Made by a program: the position numbers and the translations under genes. A stretch of 64,000 nucleotides of DNA, from contig NZ_CP150254.1 of the NCBI RefSeq assembly GCF_037975445.1, positions 1,982,001 through 2,046,000 on the forward strand. Reading direction: 5' to 3'. Shown here in pieces: positions 53,606 through 62,925 of this stretch. The first letter of the stretch is position 1. Each line of letters begins with the position of its first letter. The DNA comes from Peribacillus sp. FSL P2-0133. Lineage in GTDB: Bacteria > Bacillota > Bacilli > Bacillales > DSM-1321. A model generated the notes under the pieces. That model ran no database searches, was not told the DNA's origin, and saw only the letters and a program-made list of their open reading frames with translations.

Positions 53606-55285
53606 TTACTTCGAGAGATAAACGCGCGCTTCATAAGGTTTTAATGTATTAGAAGAAATTTCATCACTGTTTTGATCCGCGTAGTTATTGATTAGCAGTT
53701 GTCTAGCTTCACAGCTAATGTGTTCTGGTAATTCAAAGTAGGCTGCTTCCCCTGTAAAGTTGCAAATAACAAGTAATGTTTCGTTATCTAAAGTACGTAT
53801 ATACGCATAAATTTGCTCATTTTCTTTTAAAATAAGATCATATGCACCGTACACAATTACGTCATATTTTTTTCTTAACTTAATTAGTTTTTGATAGTAG
53901 TAAAAGATAGAATTCGAGTCTTCTAATGATTGTTTCACATTAATTTCTCTATAGTTTGGATTTACTTTTAACCAAGGAGTACTTGTTGTAAAACCAGCAT
54001 TTTTACTATCGTCCCATTGCATAGGAGTTCTAGCGTTATCACGGCCTTTAATATAAATGGATTCCATTACTTTAGCTTTATCCTCTTGACCCTCTATAAC
54101 TTTTTCACGGTACATATTCAGAATCTCAATATCCCTATAATCATCAAGACTAAATTTAACATTTGTCATACCTATTTCCTCACCTTGATAAATATAAGGC
54201 GTTCCCTGCATCATATGAAGGAATGTTCCAAGCATTTTTGCGGATTCTACTCGGTAAGATGTATCATTGCCAAAGCGAGAGACCATTCTTGGTTGATCAT
54301 GGTTGTTTAAATAAAGGCTATTCCATCCTTTTCCTTCCAATCCTTTCTGCCATTTTGTCATGCATTCTTTAAGATCGTCCAGCTTTAAAGGCTTTACATC
54401 CCATTTTCCGCCTGGTCCTGAGTCTAAATCCATATGTTCGAATGTGAAAATCATATTTAGTTCAGTACCTTCACTATTCGCATACTTAGTGGCATCATCA
54501 ACGGATGCCCCAGGACATTCGCCGACTGTCATCATGTCATATTTCGAAAGTACCTCACGATTCATCTCTTGTAGATACTCATGCACACGAGGACCATTCA
54601 TAAAGAAATCGCCACCCCAGTCGTATCGCTTTCCGCCTGGAGTGCTGGGCAATCCTTCCGCTTTGGAAATGAGGTTAATCACATCCATTCGAAAACCATC
54701 AATGCCCTTATCAAGCCACCATATCATCATGTCATGAATTTCTTTTCTTACTGTAGGGTTTGCCCAATTTAAATCAGGCTGTTTTTTGCTAAACAGATGA
54801 AGGTAGTATTCATCTGTTTCTTTATCATATTGCCAAGCTGGACCACTAAAAACTGATGTCCAATTGTTTGGCTCTTTTCCATCTTTGCCGGGGCGCCAAA
54901 TATAGTAGTCTCTGTACGGATCATCTTTTGATGATCGGGATTCAATGAACCATTTATGTTCATCTGATGAGTGATTAACAACTAGATCCATCATTAATTT
55001 CATATTGCGTGAATGTAATCCTTCCAAAAGTTCATCCCAGTCATTCAGGGTACCAAACTCATCCATAATGTCTTGATAGTCACTAATATCATAGCCATTA
55101 TCATCGTTTGGAGATTTGAAAACAGGTGATAGCCAAACGACATTAACTCCTAATTCATTTAAATAATCAAGTTTTGAAATAATTCCACGTAAATCTCCAA
55201 TTCCGTCCCCGTTACTATCCATGAAACTCCGAGGATAAATTTGATAAACAACACTTTCTTTCCACCATTTTTTCTCCAATTTCAT
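53606..55285 (-). CDS. GH13 alpha-glucosidase (oligo-1,6-glucosidase type)
   Basis: 559 residues from the ATG at 55285 (AAAGGAAG just ahead; an ATG 60 bases upstream is inside the leader). Catalytic Asp201 in GFRMDVIN, Glu256 in VGECPG and Asp330 in LNNHDQPR; region I is MDLVVNHSSDEH. The residue after Asp201 is Val, the marker of alpha-1,6 specificity (isomaltose, isomaltulose, panose) as in MalL. Cytoplasmic, no signal peptide. Last gene of the minus-strand ABC operon, so it cleaves the imported sugar. Confidence 0.92.
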   Translation of the reverse strand: MKLEKKWWKESVVYQIYPRSFMDSNGDGIGDLRGIISKLDYLNELGVNVVWLSPVFKSPNDDNGYDISDYQDIMDEFGTLNDWDELLEGLHSRNMKLMMDLVVNHSSDEHKWFIESRSSKDDPYRDYYIWRPGKDGKEPNNWTSVFSGPAWQYDKETDEYYLHLFSKKQPDLNWANPTVRKEIHDMMIWWLDKGIDGFRMDVINLISKAEGLPSTPGGKRYDWGGDFFMNGPRVHEYLQEMNREVLSKYDMMTVGECPGASVDDATKYANSEGTELNMIFTFEHMDLDSGPGGKWDVKPLKLDDLKECMTKWQKGLEGKGWNSLYLNNHDQPRMVSRFGNDTSYRVESAKMLGTFLHMMQGTPYIYQGEEIGMTNVKFSLDDYRDIEILNMYREKVIEGQEDKAKVMESIYIKGRDNARTPMQWDDSKNAGFTTSTPWLKVNPNYREINVKQSLEDSNSIFYYYQKLIKLRKKYDVIVYGAYDLILKENEQIYAYIRTLDNETLLVICNFTGEAAYFELPEHISCEARQLLINNYADQNSDEISSNTLKPYEARVYLSK

Positions 55286-55331
55286 CTTCCTTTCACTTCT
55301 AATTTGTTTCTTAATCAGTCTCATATTCCCC

Positions 55332-56153
55332 TTATTTAACAGCACCTTTTGTCACACCACTAATAATCCATTTTTGAGCTATGATATAAACAAGGACCAT
55401 AGGGGAGAGTGCCATTAAATAGGAGGCAAATGCTAAGTTATAATTTGTTGTAAACTGTGACTGGAATACATATTGAACAAGCGGCAATGTCATCGAATCA
55501 CGATCACTTAAAATAACAAGTGGTAACATAAAATCATTCCATGCCCACAAACATGTTAAAATTCCGACTGTTGCGTTTATTGGGCTTAATAATGGAAAAA
55601 TAACTTTCCAAAATACTGTCCAAATACTTGCTCCATCTACATAAGCTGCTTCTTCTAATGACTTGGGAATCGAACGTATATAGCCCACATAAATAAAAAT
55701 ATTAAAAGCCAAACCGTATACAATATACAGAAAGATAAGTCCTGTCATATTATTTAATCCGAATAGGCTAGTTTGCTTTACAACAGGCAACATAATGATC
55801 GGAAAAGGTACAAACATCGCACTAACAAAATAGTAATAAAGCAACTTAAAGAATCGTCTATGCATATTCCGTGCAATGGCATAAGCCACCATCGAATTTG
55901 TCAGTAATGTAAGAGCAACTGTAAAAACTGTAACGATAAAGCTATTTTTAATAGATTGAAAAAAATTCGTCAGGCGAATGGCTTCAGCGAAGTTTTCCCA
56001 TCTTAATGTATGAGGCAGAGACAAAAGGGATTTACTCATTTCATCTGGTGACTTGAATGCTGTCACGACTGTTAGGTAGAGGGGAAATAAGATAACCAGT
56101 GAGCAAAAAATTAGCAGTATGGTTATAGGCCAATTTACTTTTTTACTTTCCAT
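55332..56153 (-). CDS. Carbohydrate ABC transporter permease (MalG type)
   Basis: 273 residues, six membrane helices. The EAA loop, EEAAYVDGASIWTVFWKVIFPLL, is present (shown here in part as EEAAYVDGASIW). A C-terminal GAVK tail. Overlaps the other permease by one base (ATGGA/TAA area). Works with the MalF-type permease and the binding protein. No ATPase gene in the window. Confidence 0.92.
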   Translation of the reverse strand: MESKKVNWPITILLIFCSLVILFPLYLTVVTAFKSPDEMSKSLLSLPHTLRWENFAEAIRLTNFFQSIKNSFIVTVFTVALTLLTNSMVAYAIARNMHRRFFKLLYYYFVSAMFVPFPIIMLPVVKQTSLFGLNNMTGLIFLYIVYGLAFNIFIYVGYIRSIPKSLEEAAYVDGASIWTVFWKVIFPLLSPINATVGILTCLWAWNDFMLPLVILSDRDSMTLPLVQYVFQSQFTTNYNLAFASYLMALSPMVLVYIIAQKWIISGVTKGAVK

Positions 56154-57016
56154 TACATATCCACCTCACGTTTTTGAAGGAATTTAATTTGCAGGATTGA
56201 TATAACCACAATTAAAATAAAGTAGATCACAGAATTTGCTGCCTGATAAGCGAACTCCCCCCCTGAGAAGCCCCCTTTATATATCAATACCGAAATGGCT
56301 TCCGTGGATTGACCTGGACCTCCATTTGTCATTGCAATAATATGGTCAAATACCATCAAAAAGTTTTTCATTGCAAGCACCATATTTATGGTGAAGAAAG
56401 ATGCAATAAGGGGAAATGTAATGTGTTTAAAACTTTTCCATTTTCCCGCACCATCTAAACTAGCAGCTTCGTACAATTCAGTTGGAATCGTTTGTAATCC
56501 TGCTAAATAGAGAATGGTATTAAATGCAACGGCTTGCCATACAGCCACAATCACAATTCCAACCCATGCTAAATCTGGGTTACCAAGAATATTTTGTGTT
56601 AAAGATGTGATGCCCAACTTTTCAGCAATTTGAGGGATAAAAAATGCAAATAAATAATTAAAGATAAACCCAACGATTAATACGCTTAGAATATTCGGCA
56701 CGAAAAACACAGCTCTAAGTGTATTTTGAAATTTAATCTTTGCATTAAGTCCTATGGCAATTGCCAAACTAATGATATTTACGAGTAAAGTGGAAACAAT
56801 GGCAAATTTAAATGTAAAGCCATAGGAAGCTAAAATACGTTGGTCTTGGAATAAATTCACATAGTTTTTTAAGCCAACAAAATTAAAATCCCCATACCCT
56901 TTATAATTTGTAAAACTATAAATCATTCCTTGAAAAACTGGAACTGTATGAAATACAAAAAATATTAAAAATGCTGGAAGCACCATCCAGTAATAGGCTT
57001 TGGATTGTTTAACCAC
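56153..57016 (-). CDS. Carbohydrate ABC transporter permease (MalF type)
   Basis: 287 residues if the GTG at 57016 is used: AAGGGGG lies eight bases ahead, and it starts 16 bases after the binding-protein stop. An earlier ATG (57067) would overlap the binding-protein gene and has no site. Six or seven helices and the EAA loop YEAASLDGAGKWKSFKHITFP, given in part as YEAASLDGAGKWKSF. Confidence 0.9.
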   Translation of the reverse strand: MVKQSKAYYWMVLPAFLIFFVFHTVPVFQGMIYSFTNYKGYGDFNFVGLKNYVNLFQDQRILASYGFTFKFAIVSTLLVNIISLAIAIGLNAKIKFQNTLRAVFFVPNILSVLIVGFIFNYLFAFFIPQIAEKLGITSLTQNILGNPDLAWVGIVIVAVWQAVAFNTILYLAGLQTIPTELYEAASLDGAGKWKSFKHITFPLIASFFTINMVLAMKNFLMVFDHIIAMTNGGPGQSTEAISVLIYKGGFSGGEFAYQAANSVIYFILIVVISILQIKFLQKREVDM

Positions 57017-57032
57017 TCGTTTTTCCCCCTTG

Positions 57033-58262
57033 TTATTCTCTCGCTTTGACTTTATTCCACTCATCATCCAGTTTTGAAAGGAACGGTTTGACTTCTCCTT
57101 TAATTAGAAAATCCTGTACTAAATTGGCTGCTTGCATACTAGCAGGGAAATAGTGTTCCGGAAAACTAGTGATTTTTTGTTGTACAAAATAAGGGTTTAA
57201 CTCTTTTAAAGCTTCATCATTTTGTAAAACATTTTTAACTGCAGAAAAACTGTTTTGTTCTTGAATGTAATACTGTGAATTTTCCTTTTCTAATAAAAAA
57301 TGAATAAACATTAACGCTTCTTTTTTATGTGGTGTATCTTTTGACATCGTTAATGCAGTATCTACACCTGATACGAGTTTGTTTTGAGATGAATCATTGG
57401 ATGCAGGTAAGGGAAAGGAACCGAGTTTTATATTTGGGTTAATTGCTTTAATTGATGAGATTGCCCAGCTTCCTTGGATATACATAACTGATTCACCATT
57501 AGCAAACGCCCGATTGCCTGCATTATAGTCACGGCCAAAATTATCCTTATGACCATAATCGAGCAATGTAAGCATTTTTTCTAAAGTTTCCTTGTAATGC
57601 TCTGTAAAAGTTGTTTTATTGGAATTGCGATCCTGGATAAAGTTGTCACCTTGCAAGTTTCCTGCTAAGGCATTAAATGAGACCATTGCAGTCCAAGCAT
57701 CTTTATACGTAAAATAAAAAGGTAATTCTCCTTGTTTTTGAATCCGTTTTGAAACGTTAATTATCTCATCCCATGTTTTGGGAACTTGTAACCCTAACTC
57801 TTTAAATTTATCCTTGTTATATAAAAGCATATTTGCATTCGTCGCAAAGGGAATTCCATTATCCTCATTATTCGTTCTACCTAATAAATTAAGCATATTA
57901 ACATAGTCTGGTATAACTTTATTGATGGCTGAATCCTTTGAAAAGTCATAAAATAATCCTTCTTCTGCAATATCGCCATACGTAGCATTGCCTCCGATCG
58001 CTAAAAGGTCTGGTACATCTTCTTTCACCAATCTCGTCCGTAATACCGTCTCGGAATCAGGAACGTTATTCTGTTCAATATCAATATTGGGGTGTAATTT
58101 TTCAAACCTTTCAATTAAATGATCAAATGTCGCTACAGCTTCCGGCTTATTTTGAAAAAATTCAATATGGATTTTTTCATCAGCTGTTGTTTGATTAGTA
58201 CATCCTGTAAGTAAACTGGCTATAAATGCTGTAGTACAGAGGTAACGCCACTTATTCTTCAT
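57033..58262 (-). CDS. Sugar ABC transporter substrate-binding lipoprotein
   Basis: 409 residues. Lipoprotein signal with lipobox LLTGC (Cys21), then a type I/III binding-protein fold: NIDIEQNNVPDSETVLRTRL, PFATNANMLLYNKDKFKELG and GSWAISSIKAINPN are typical of sugar-binding proteins. First gene of the minus-strand operon (binding protein, two permeases, glucosidase). RBS CAGGAGATA. Two LacI-type operators lie just upstream. Confidence 0.92.
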   Translation of the reverse strand: MKNKWRYLCTTAFIASLLTGCTNQTTADEKIHIEFFQNKPEAVATFDHLIERFEKLHPNIDIEQNNVPDSETVLRTRLVKEDVPDLLAIGGNATYGDIAEEGLFYDFSKDSAINKVIPDYVNMLNLLGRTNNEDNGIPFATNANMLLYNKDKFKELGLQVPKTWDEIINVSKRIQKQGELPFYFTYKDAWTAMVSFNALAGNLQGDNFIQDRNSNKTTFTEHYKETLEKMLTLLDYGHKDNFGRDYNAGNRAFANGESVMYIQGSWAISSIKAINPNIKLGSFPLPASNDSSQNKLVSGVDTALTMSKDTPHKKEALMFIHFLLEKENSQYYIQEQNSFSAVKNVLQNDEALKELNPYFVQQKITSFPEHYFPASMQAANLVQDFLIKGEVKPFLSKLDDEWNKVKARE

Positions 58263-58304
58263 ATACGTATCTCCTGTCTGAAAATTTCGTCTATTTTATG
58301 CATA

Positions 58305-58352
58305 AGTAAACGTTTACTCTAATGGAATAATCAATGATAGTAAACGTTTACG
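58305..58352. promoter_or_regulatory. Two GTAAACGTTTAC operators
   Basis: Perfect 12-base palindromes at 58306-58317 and 58340-58351, 34 bases centre to centre. They lie between the LacI gene and the binding-protein gene. They fit the LacI/GalR consensus and nearly fit cre, so both the local regulator and CcpA could bind. Confidence 0.85.
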
Positions 58353-58411
58353 TTAAGCTGTTTATAATTGGAGTGATAATAGTGTAATCACCCCAACTTG
58401 TAACTTAACCT

Positions 58412-59404
58412 TTATTCGCTATATGAATGAACTGTATCACGTTCAGCAATATGATGAGGATAAAGCTGGTTTATTTTTAAAGATGGATCCAATAAAAGTT
58501 GAATGGAATCTTTACCCATCTTATATAAGGGCTGCGCTACCGTCGTAAGTGGGGGAATGGCCTTCTCAGCTGTAGCTGTATTATCGTATCCTATAATGGA
58601 TATACTTTCAGGTACTCTGATTCCTTTTTTATATAAAAGTGATAAGGCTCCTACAGCCATTTCATCGCTTGCACAAAATACAGCTCTTACTTTTGGGTAA
58701 CTTTTCAATAAATCGTCCATCCCCTCAATACCACTCTTGAAAGAAAAATCTCCATACGTGATCATTTCATTGGTCACTGTTATTCCCACGTGATTTAATG
58801 CGTCTGTAAAGCCTTTTACACGTGGAATTGTCGAAATGATATCGCTTTTTGTTCCTGCAATCATTCCAATATGTGAATGCCCTTTTTCTACTAAATAGGT
58901 CGTGGCATCGTAAGCAGCTTGATAATCATCTACTTTAATAAAGGGAAGGGGATAGTCTGATTGTGTTGCCACTAATACAACCGGTACATTGTTTGTTTCA
59001 ATCGCTTTATAGTAATCTAGCGTGATAAATTCACTGACGATAATAATTCCATCCACCCGTTTTTCATACAATGCCTGCAAGTAGTTGATCGTTCGTTTAC
59101 CATCATGATTGGTTTTACATATCATTACACTGTAACCAAACTCATGAGCTTGTTCCTCAATTCCGGCTAAAACCTCACTTGCAAATAAATCAGATACATT
59201 GGGAACGAGTACACCTATCGTTTTTGTTTTGCGATTAATTAAACCTCTTGCAACGGCATTAGGTTGATAACCAAGTTCTTTGATTACCTTTTTTACTCGT
59301 TGTTGTGTTTCATCCGAGTAGCCAGGCAAATTATTTAAAATACGAGAAACAGTCGCAACGGATACATTTGCTTGCTTTGCTACATCTTTAATGGTAATCG
59401 ACAT
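58412..59404 (-). CDS. LacI-family transcriptional regulator of the alpha-glucoside locus
   Basis: 330 residues. N-terminal LacI HTH TIKDVAKQANVSVATVSRIL with hinge helix LGYQPNAVARGL (KVIKELGYQPN), then the periplasmic-binding-like sensor (KTIGVLVPNVSDLFASEVL to the C-terminus). Sensor-type local repressor. The operators GTAAACGTTTAC lie on both its sides and near the plus-strand arm. Its 5' region is duplicated in a decayed copy at 60.4 kb. Confidence 0.95.
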   Translation of the reverse strand: MSITIKDVAKQANVSVATVSRILNNLPGYSDETQQRVKKVIKELGYQPNAVARGLINRKTKTIGVLVPNVSDLFASEVLAGIEEQAHEFGYSVMICKTNHDGKRTINYLQALYEKRVDGIIIVSEFITLDYYKAIETNNVPVVLVATQSDYPLPFIKVDDYQAAYDATTYLVEKGHSHIGMIAGTKSDIISTIPRVKGFTDALNHVGITVTNEMITYGDFSFKSGIEGMDDLLKSYPKVRAVFCASDEMAVGALSLLYKKGIRVPESISIIGYDNTATAEKAIPPLTTVAQPLYKMGKDSIQLLLDPSLKINQLYPHHIAERDTVHSYSE

Positions 59405-59422
59405 GTTTTACCAACTTTCTAC

Positions 59423-59434
59423 GTAAACGTTTTC
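59423..59434. promoter_or_regulatory. Half-conserved operator upstream of the LacI gene
   Basis: GTAAACGTTTTC, one change from the palindrome GTAAACGTTTAC, 18 bases upstream of the start codon. A reverse-oriented near-twin (GAAAACGTTTAC) lies at 60378-60389 before the decayed copy. Confidence 0.7.
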
Positions 59435-60377
59435 TAAAAAACCTTAACATATAAATTAAGCGTTTTCAATACAATTTATTTCAAAATTTGAATATTCTAA
59501 CTTCCGTCAAACGACTTGTTTCATATGTAAACATTTAATCCGTTAATTTCACGATTATGTGAATGAAAAATATATGAAGCATATATTTTGAAAAAAGGGT
59601 TAATAGAGGTGGATGTAGATGTAAATGAAGGTTTTCGAAAACAAATGCCCCAGATAGAAAACGAAAACATAATATGATGTGATGTTACACACATACACAA
59701 TGATAAATATACAGTTACAAATAGTTGGAGTGAAGAGAGGTTAACATAAGCGAAATCAAAAAACCATTCACAGAAAACCGAAATTACCAACACAAAATAG
59801 GCGACTATTTCTGCCATCTTAGGGGAGAGAAACAGACTAGTTGGAGATGGGAAATGAAAGAAATCATAGGAAGCACAGTCTATAAAAAGAAGAGTCTCCA
59901 GGATAGAAGATGTGTCTTTAGAAAGCCGAAGTTCGTGGATAAAAGTAAGCGCGACTTCCGAAAGTTCACGTGAGATAGTTAAAAGATTGCTAATGCTAAT
60001 TGTACAGGTAAAACAACATTCTTTCAGCTAACGGGCGCGGGTTTTATTCGAGAAGGAAGAAGCATAGTTTATCCGGACTGATCATCAATCGAATAAAAAA
60101 TTTTTACCTTTGAATCTAAGCCCCAGATAAGTCATTCTATCCTTTGATTTGAAGTAGCTATTTGTGCAAGAATAGTTCCCTTTTTTATAGTAATTTTTCT
60201 GTCTGTACATGCTTTTCAAGCTTAGACACTCATTTTACATAAACACTATACAAATATACCCATAAAGGGGTGATACCACTTTTTTTGCAGTAACAGAATA
60301 TCTTATAAAATAAATAAAATTCAAAAATATCTGAAAAATCATTGAAAAGGTTTTACACATGTGCTAGTGTGTTTTTA
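59435..60377. other. 0.94-kb stretch without a credible gene
   Basis: AT-rich. A minus-strand ORF at 59521-59817 has no ribosome site. A short coding-like fragment (FFQLTGAGFIREGRSIVYPD) ends near 60081. Most likely eroded DNA between the two arms of the sugar locus. Confidence 0.4.
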
Positions 60378-60864
60378 GAAAACGTTTACGTAGAAAGTTG
60401 GTGGAAATTACAATTATTGATGCAGCAAAGAAAGCCAGTTTTATCTGTTTCTGGCATTCAGAAAAGTGATTGACGAGATTGGTTATCAGGCTAAGGTTGT
60501 TGTACTAGATATATTGCTTACTGGTTCTCAAAGTATCGAAACAATTAACAAGTGAAGTTTTAACAGGAATTGATGTTGGGATGATTGCCGGAACAAAAGG
60601 AGATGTCATTTCGACAATTCCTCGTGTAAATGGATTTAAGGACGCTATAAATGATGTTGGTGTTACGGTAACCATTCAAATAAGTACATATGAGTACATA
60701 TGGGTATTATGGTCTTCAACGTGGAATAGAAAGGGTGGTTCAAGTTTGGACTATCCAACATTTACAGCCGTATTCTGTTCAAGTGATGTAATGGCTGTTC
60801 CACAACTCACGGGCATTGACAGCCGTTATCCGCTATCCGCTATGAGGAAGACGACAGTACCATT
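60378..60864 (+). pseudogene. Decayed, mirror-oriented copy of the LacI-family gene
   Basis: It begins with the same upstream sequence as the intact gene (AAAACGTTTACGTAGAAAGTTGGT), then ATTACAATTATTGATGCAGCAAAG, matching the intact ITIKDVAKQ coding with changes. Later MIAGTKGDVISTIPRVNGF and TAVFCSSDVMAV clearly match MIAGTKSDIISTIPRVKGF and RAVFCASDEMAV. Long deletions and stops remove the middle and the C-terminus. A retained duplicate, no longer functional. Confidence 0.9.
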
Positions 60865-60882
60865 AACGTAAACGTTTACGTT
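60865..60882. promoter_or_regulatory. 18-bp perfect operator palindrome
   Basis: AACGTAAACGTTTACGTT, the strongest GTAAACGTTTAC site of the locus, just after the LacI remnant and about 110 bases upstream of the promoter of the plus-strand arm. Confidence 0.85.
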
Positions 60883-60992
60883 GTTTTTAACGACTTAATT
60901 CAGTGCAGTCCATAGAGTGATAGGTTGGCAGGCAGACCTCTAAAGCAAATACTTTAGAAAGCGGTTGGGCAGTCAAATCGACAGCTTATGTA

Positions 60993-61021
60993 TTGTGAAG
61001 TTGGAGATTTACGGATAATAA
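60993..61021 (+). promoter_or_regulatory. Promoter of the plus-strand sugar arm
   Basis: TTGTGA (60993-60998), 17 bases, TAATAA (61016-61021). Start near 61028, 30 bases before the ThuA-like gene. Confidence 0.6.
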
Positions 61022-61057
61022 TTTCAATACATCAAATCAAAATGAGAGGGAGTATTT

Positions 61058-61786
61058 ATGATGGTAAAAGTAACTGTATGGAATGAAAATCGACATGAAC
61101 AAAAAAATCCAGTTGTAAGAGAAGTCTACCCTGAAGGTATTCATGGTGCTATTGCAGCATTTTTAAAAGAAAGCGGATTTGATGCAAAAACAGCTACATT
61201 GGATGATCCCGAACACGGTTTAACAGATGCTGTATTAGAAGAAACAGATGTGCTGATTTGGTGGGGGCATTTAGCTCACGATGAAGTAGACGATGTAATT
61301 GTTAAAAAGGTAAAGCAGCGTGTATTAGATGGAATGGGCTTAATCGTATTGCATTCAGGCCATTTCTCCAAAATTTTCAAAACATTAATGGGTACAAGTT
61401 GTGATTTAAAATGGCGCGAAGCAGATGAAAAAGAGCGTCTTTGGGTAACAGATCCTAGTCATCCGATTACTGAAGGCATTTCAGAATATATCGAGCTAGA
61501 ACGCGAAGAAATGTACGGGGAACATTTTGATATCCCGGCTCCAGACGAATTAGTCTTTACGAGTTGGTTCGAAGGTGGGGAAGTTTTCCGCAGTGGTTGC
61601 ACATATAAACGAGGCAATGGAAAAGTCTTTTATTTTAGACCAGGCCATGAAACGTATCCAACATATCACAATAAAGATATTCAACGTGTCATTATAAATG
61701 GCGTGAAATGGGCACACCCAGTTGACAGAAAACGTCCTATATACGGAAATGCAACACCACTGGAACGAATTGCAGTGAAAAATTAA
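61058..61786 (+). CDS. ThuA-like protein (trehalose utilisation family)
   Basis: 242 residues of the class I glutamine amidotransferase-like ThuA fold: [35 protein letters not shown] and [14 protein letters not shown] are family segments. ThuA proteins act with ThuB-type dehydrogenases on oxidised disaccharides (3-keto sugars). First gene of the plus-strand arm; RBS AGAGGGAG. Confidence 0.9.
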   Translation: MMVKVTVWNENRHEQKNPVVREVYPEGIHGAIAAFLKESGFDAKTATLDDPEHGLTDAVLEETDVLIWWGHLAHDEVDDVIVKKVKQRVLDGMGLIVLHSGHFSKIFKTLMGTSCDLKWREADEKERLWVTDPSHPITEGISEYIELEREEMYGEHFDIPAPDELVFTSWFEGGEVFRSGCTYKRGNGKVFYFRPGHETYPTYHNKDIQRVIINGVKWAHPVDRKRPIYGNATPLERIAVKN

Positions 61787-61809
61787 GGATATTAAAGGGG
61801 AAACTGATT

Positions 61810-62862
61810 ATGAAAACAGTAAAAGTAGGGATTATAGGTTGTGGAAGTATCGCTCAACTTCGTCATTTACCAGAATATAAAATGAATAAAGAAGTAGAGA
61901 TTGTAGCAGTTTGTGATATAAATGAACAGCGCGCCATTGAAGTTTCCAAGCAGTATGGTGCAAAAGTATATAAAAATTATGAAGAATTACTCGCAAGCGA
62001 AACGGTAGATGCAGTGAGTGTTTGTACACCAAATTATTTGCATGCGCCTATATCAATCGCAGCTTTAAACAAAGGCGTTCATGTATTGTGTGAAAAACCA
62101 ATGGCTACGTCAAAAGAAGAAGCTCAGGCTATGATTCAAGCAGCAAAAGAAAGTGGCAAAAAACTTATGATCGGTCACAATCAACGCTTCGTTTCATCCC
62201 ATCAAAAAGCACGTCAGCTTATTGAATGTGGTGAAATTGGAAGAATATATAGCTTCCGTACCGCATTTGGTCATGGAGGACCTGAGCAATGGAGTGTTGA
62301 CGGTAAAGAGAGTTGGTTCTTTAAAAAGAAAGAAGCGTTTATTGGAGCCATGGGAGATTTAGGTGTGCATAAAACAGATTTACTTCGTTACATTCTTGGA
62401 GAAGAAATCGTTGAAGTAGGTGCATTTGTGCAAACGAACGCTAAAGATTTTGCTAATGTCGATGACAACGCAGTATGTGTGTTAAAAACAGAAAGTGGAA
62501 TTATTGGAACGCTCGCATCTAGTTGGGCGTACGTGGGTCAAGAAGATAACTCCACGATTATTTACGGTGAGAAAGGAATTCTTCGTTTAGAAGATCATCC
62601 AACGTATTCCTTAATCGTTCAATACGCAACAGGTGTGGTTGCAAATTATGAGCTTGGCAAAATTCAATCAAACGATGAGGGCGGCCAAGACAACTCACAT
62701 GTGATTGAACAATTCGTAAATGCTATCGTAGAGGATAAAGAGCCAGCCGTTTCAGGAGAGGAAGGGGCAAAATCTCTATCTGTTATTCTAGCCGCTATTG
62801 AATCTCATGAAACCAAACAAATTGTAAGTACCTTTTTAGCGATAAAAGAGCCAGCAGTTTAA
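61810..62862 (+). CDS. Gfo/Idh/MocA-family oxidoreductase
   Basis: 350 residues. N-terminal Rossmann fold KVGIIGCGSIAQLRHLPEY, the family signature CEKPMATSKEEA (Lys in EKP is catalytic) and a C-terminal sheet domain with GALGDLGVHKTDLLRY (AMGDLGVHKTDLLRY). It oxidises or reduces a sugar hydroxyl with NAD(P). ThuB-like partner of the upstream gene. RBS AAAGGGGAA, 23 bases after the ThuA-like stop. Confidence 0.92.
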   Translation: MKTVKVGIIGCGSIAQLRHLPEYKMNKEVEIVAVCDINEQRAIEVSKQYGAKVYKNYEELLASETVDAVSVCTPNYLHAPISIAALNKGVHVLCEKPMATSKEEAQAMIQAAKESGKKLMIGHNQRFVSSHQKARQLIECGEIGRIYSFRTAFGHGGPEQWSVDGKESWFFKKKEAFIGAMGDLGVHKTDLLRYILGEEIVEVGAFVQTNAKDFANVDDNAVCVLKTESGIIGTLASSWAYVGQEDNSTIIYGEKGILRLEDHPTYSLIVQYATGVVANYELGKIQSNDEGGQDNSHVIEQFVNAIVEDKEPAVSGEEGAKSLSVILAAIESHETKQIVSTFLAIKEPAV

Positions 62863-62925
62863 AATCTGCTTTATAAAAAATATCTTACCATATTAAGAAT
62901 TTGGGACCTATAGGAGGAAAACAAC

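Noticed and set aside
59521..59817. Minus-strand 98-codon ORF
   Set aside because: No ribosome site, hydrophobic low-information product in a decayed region.
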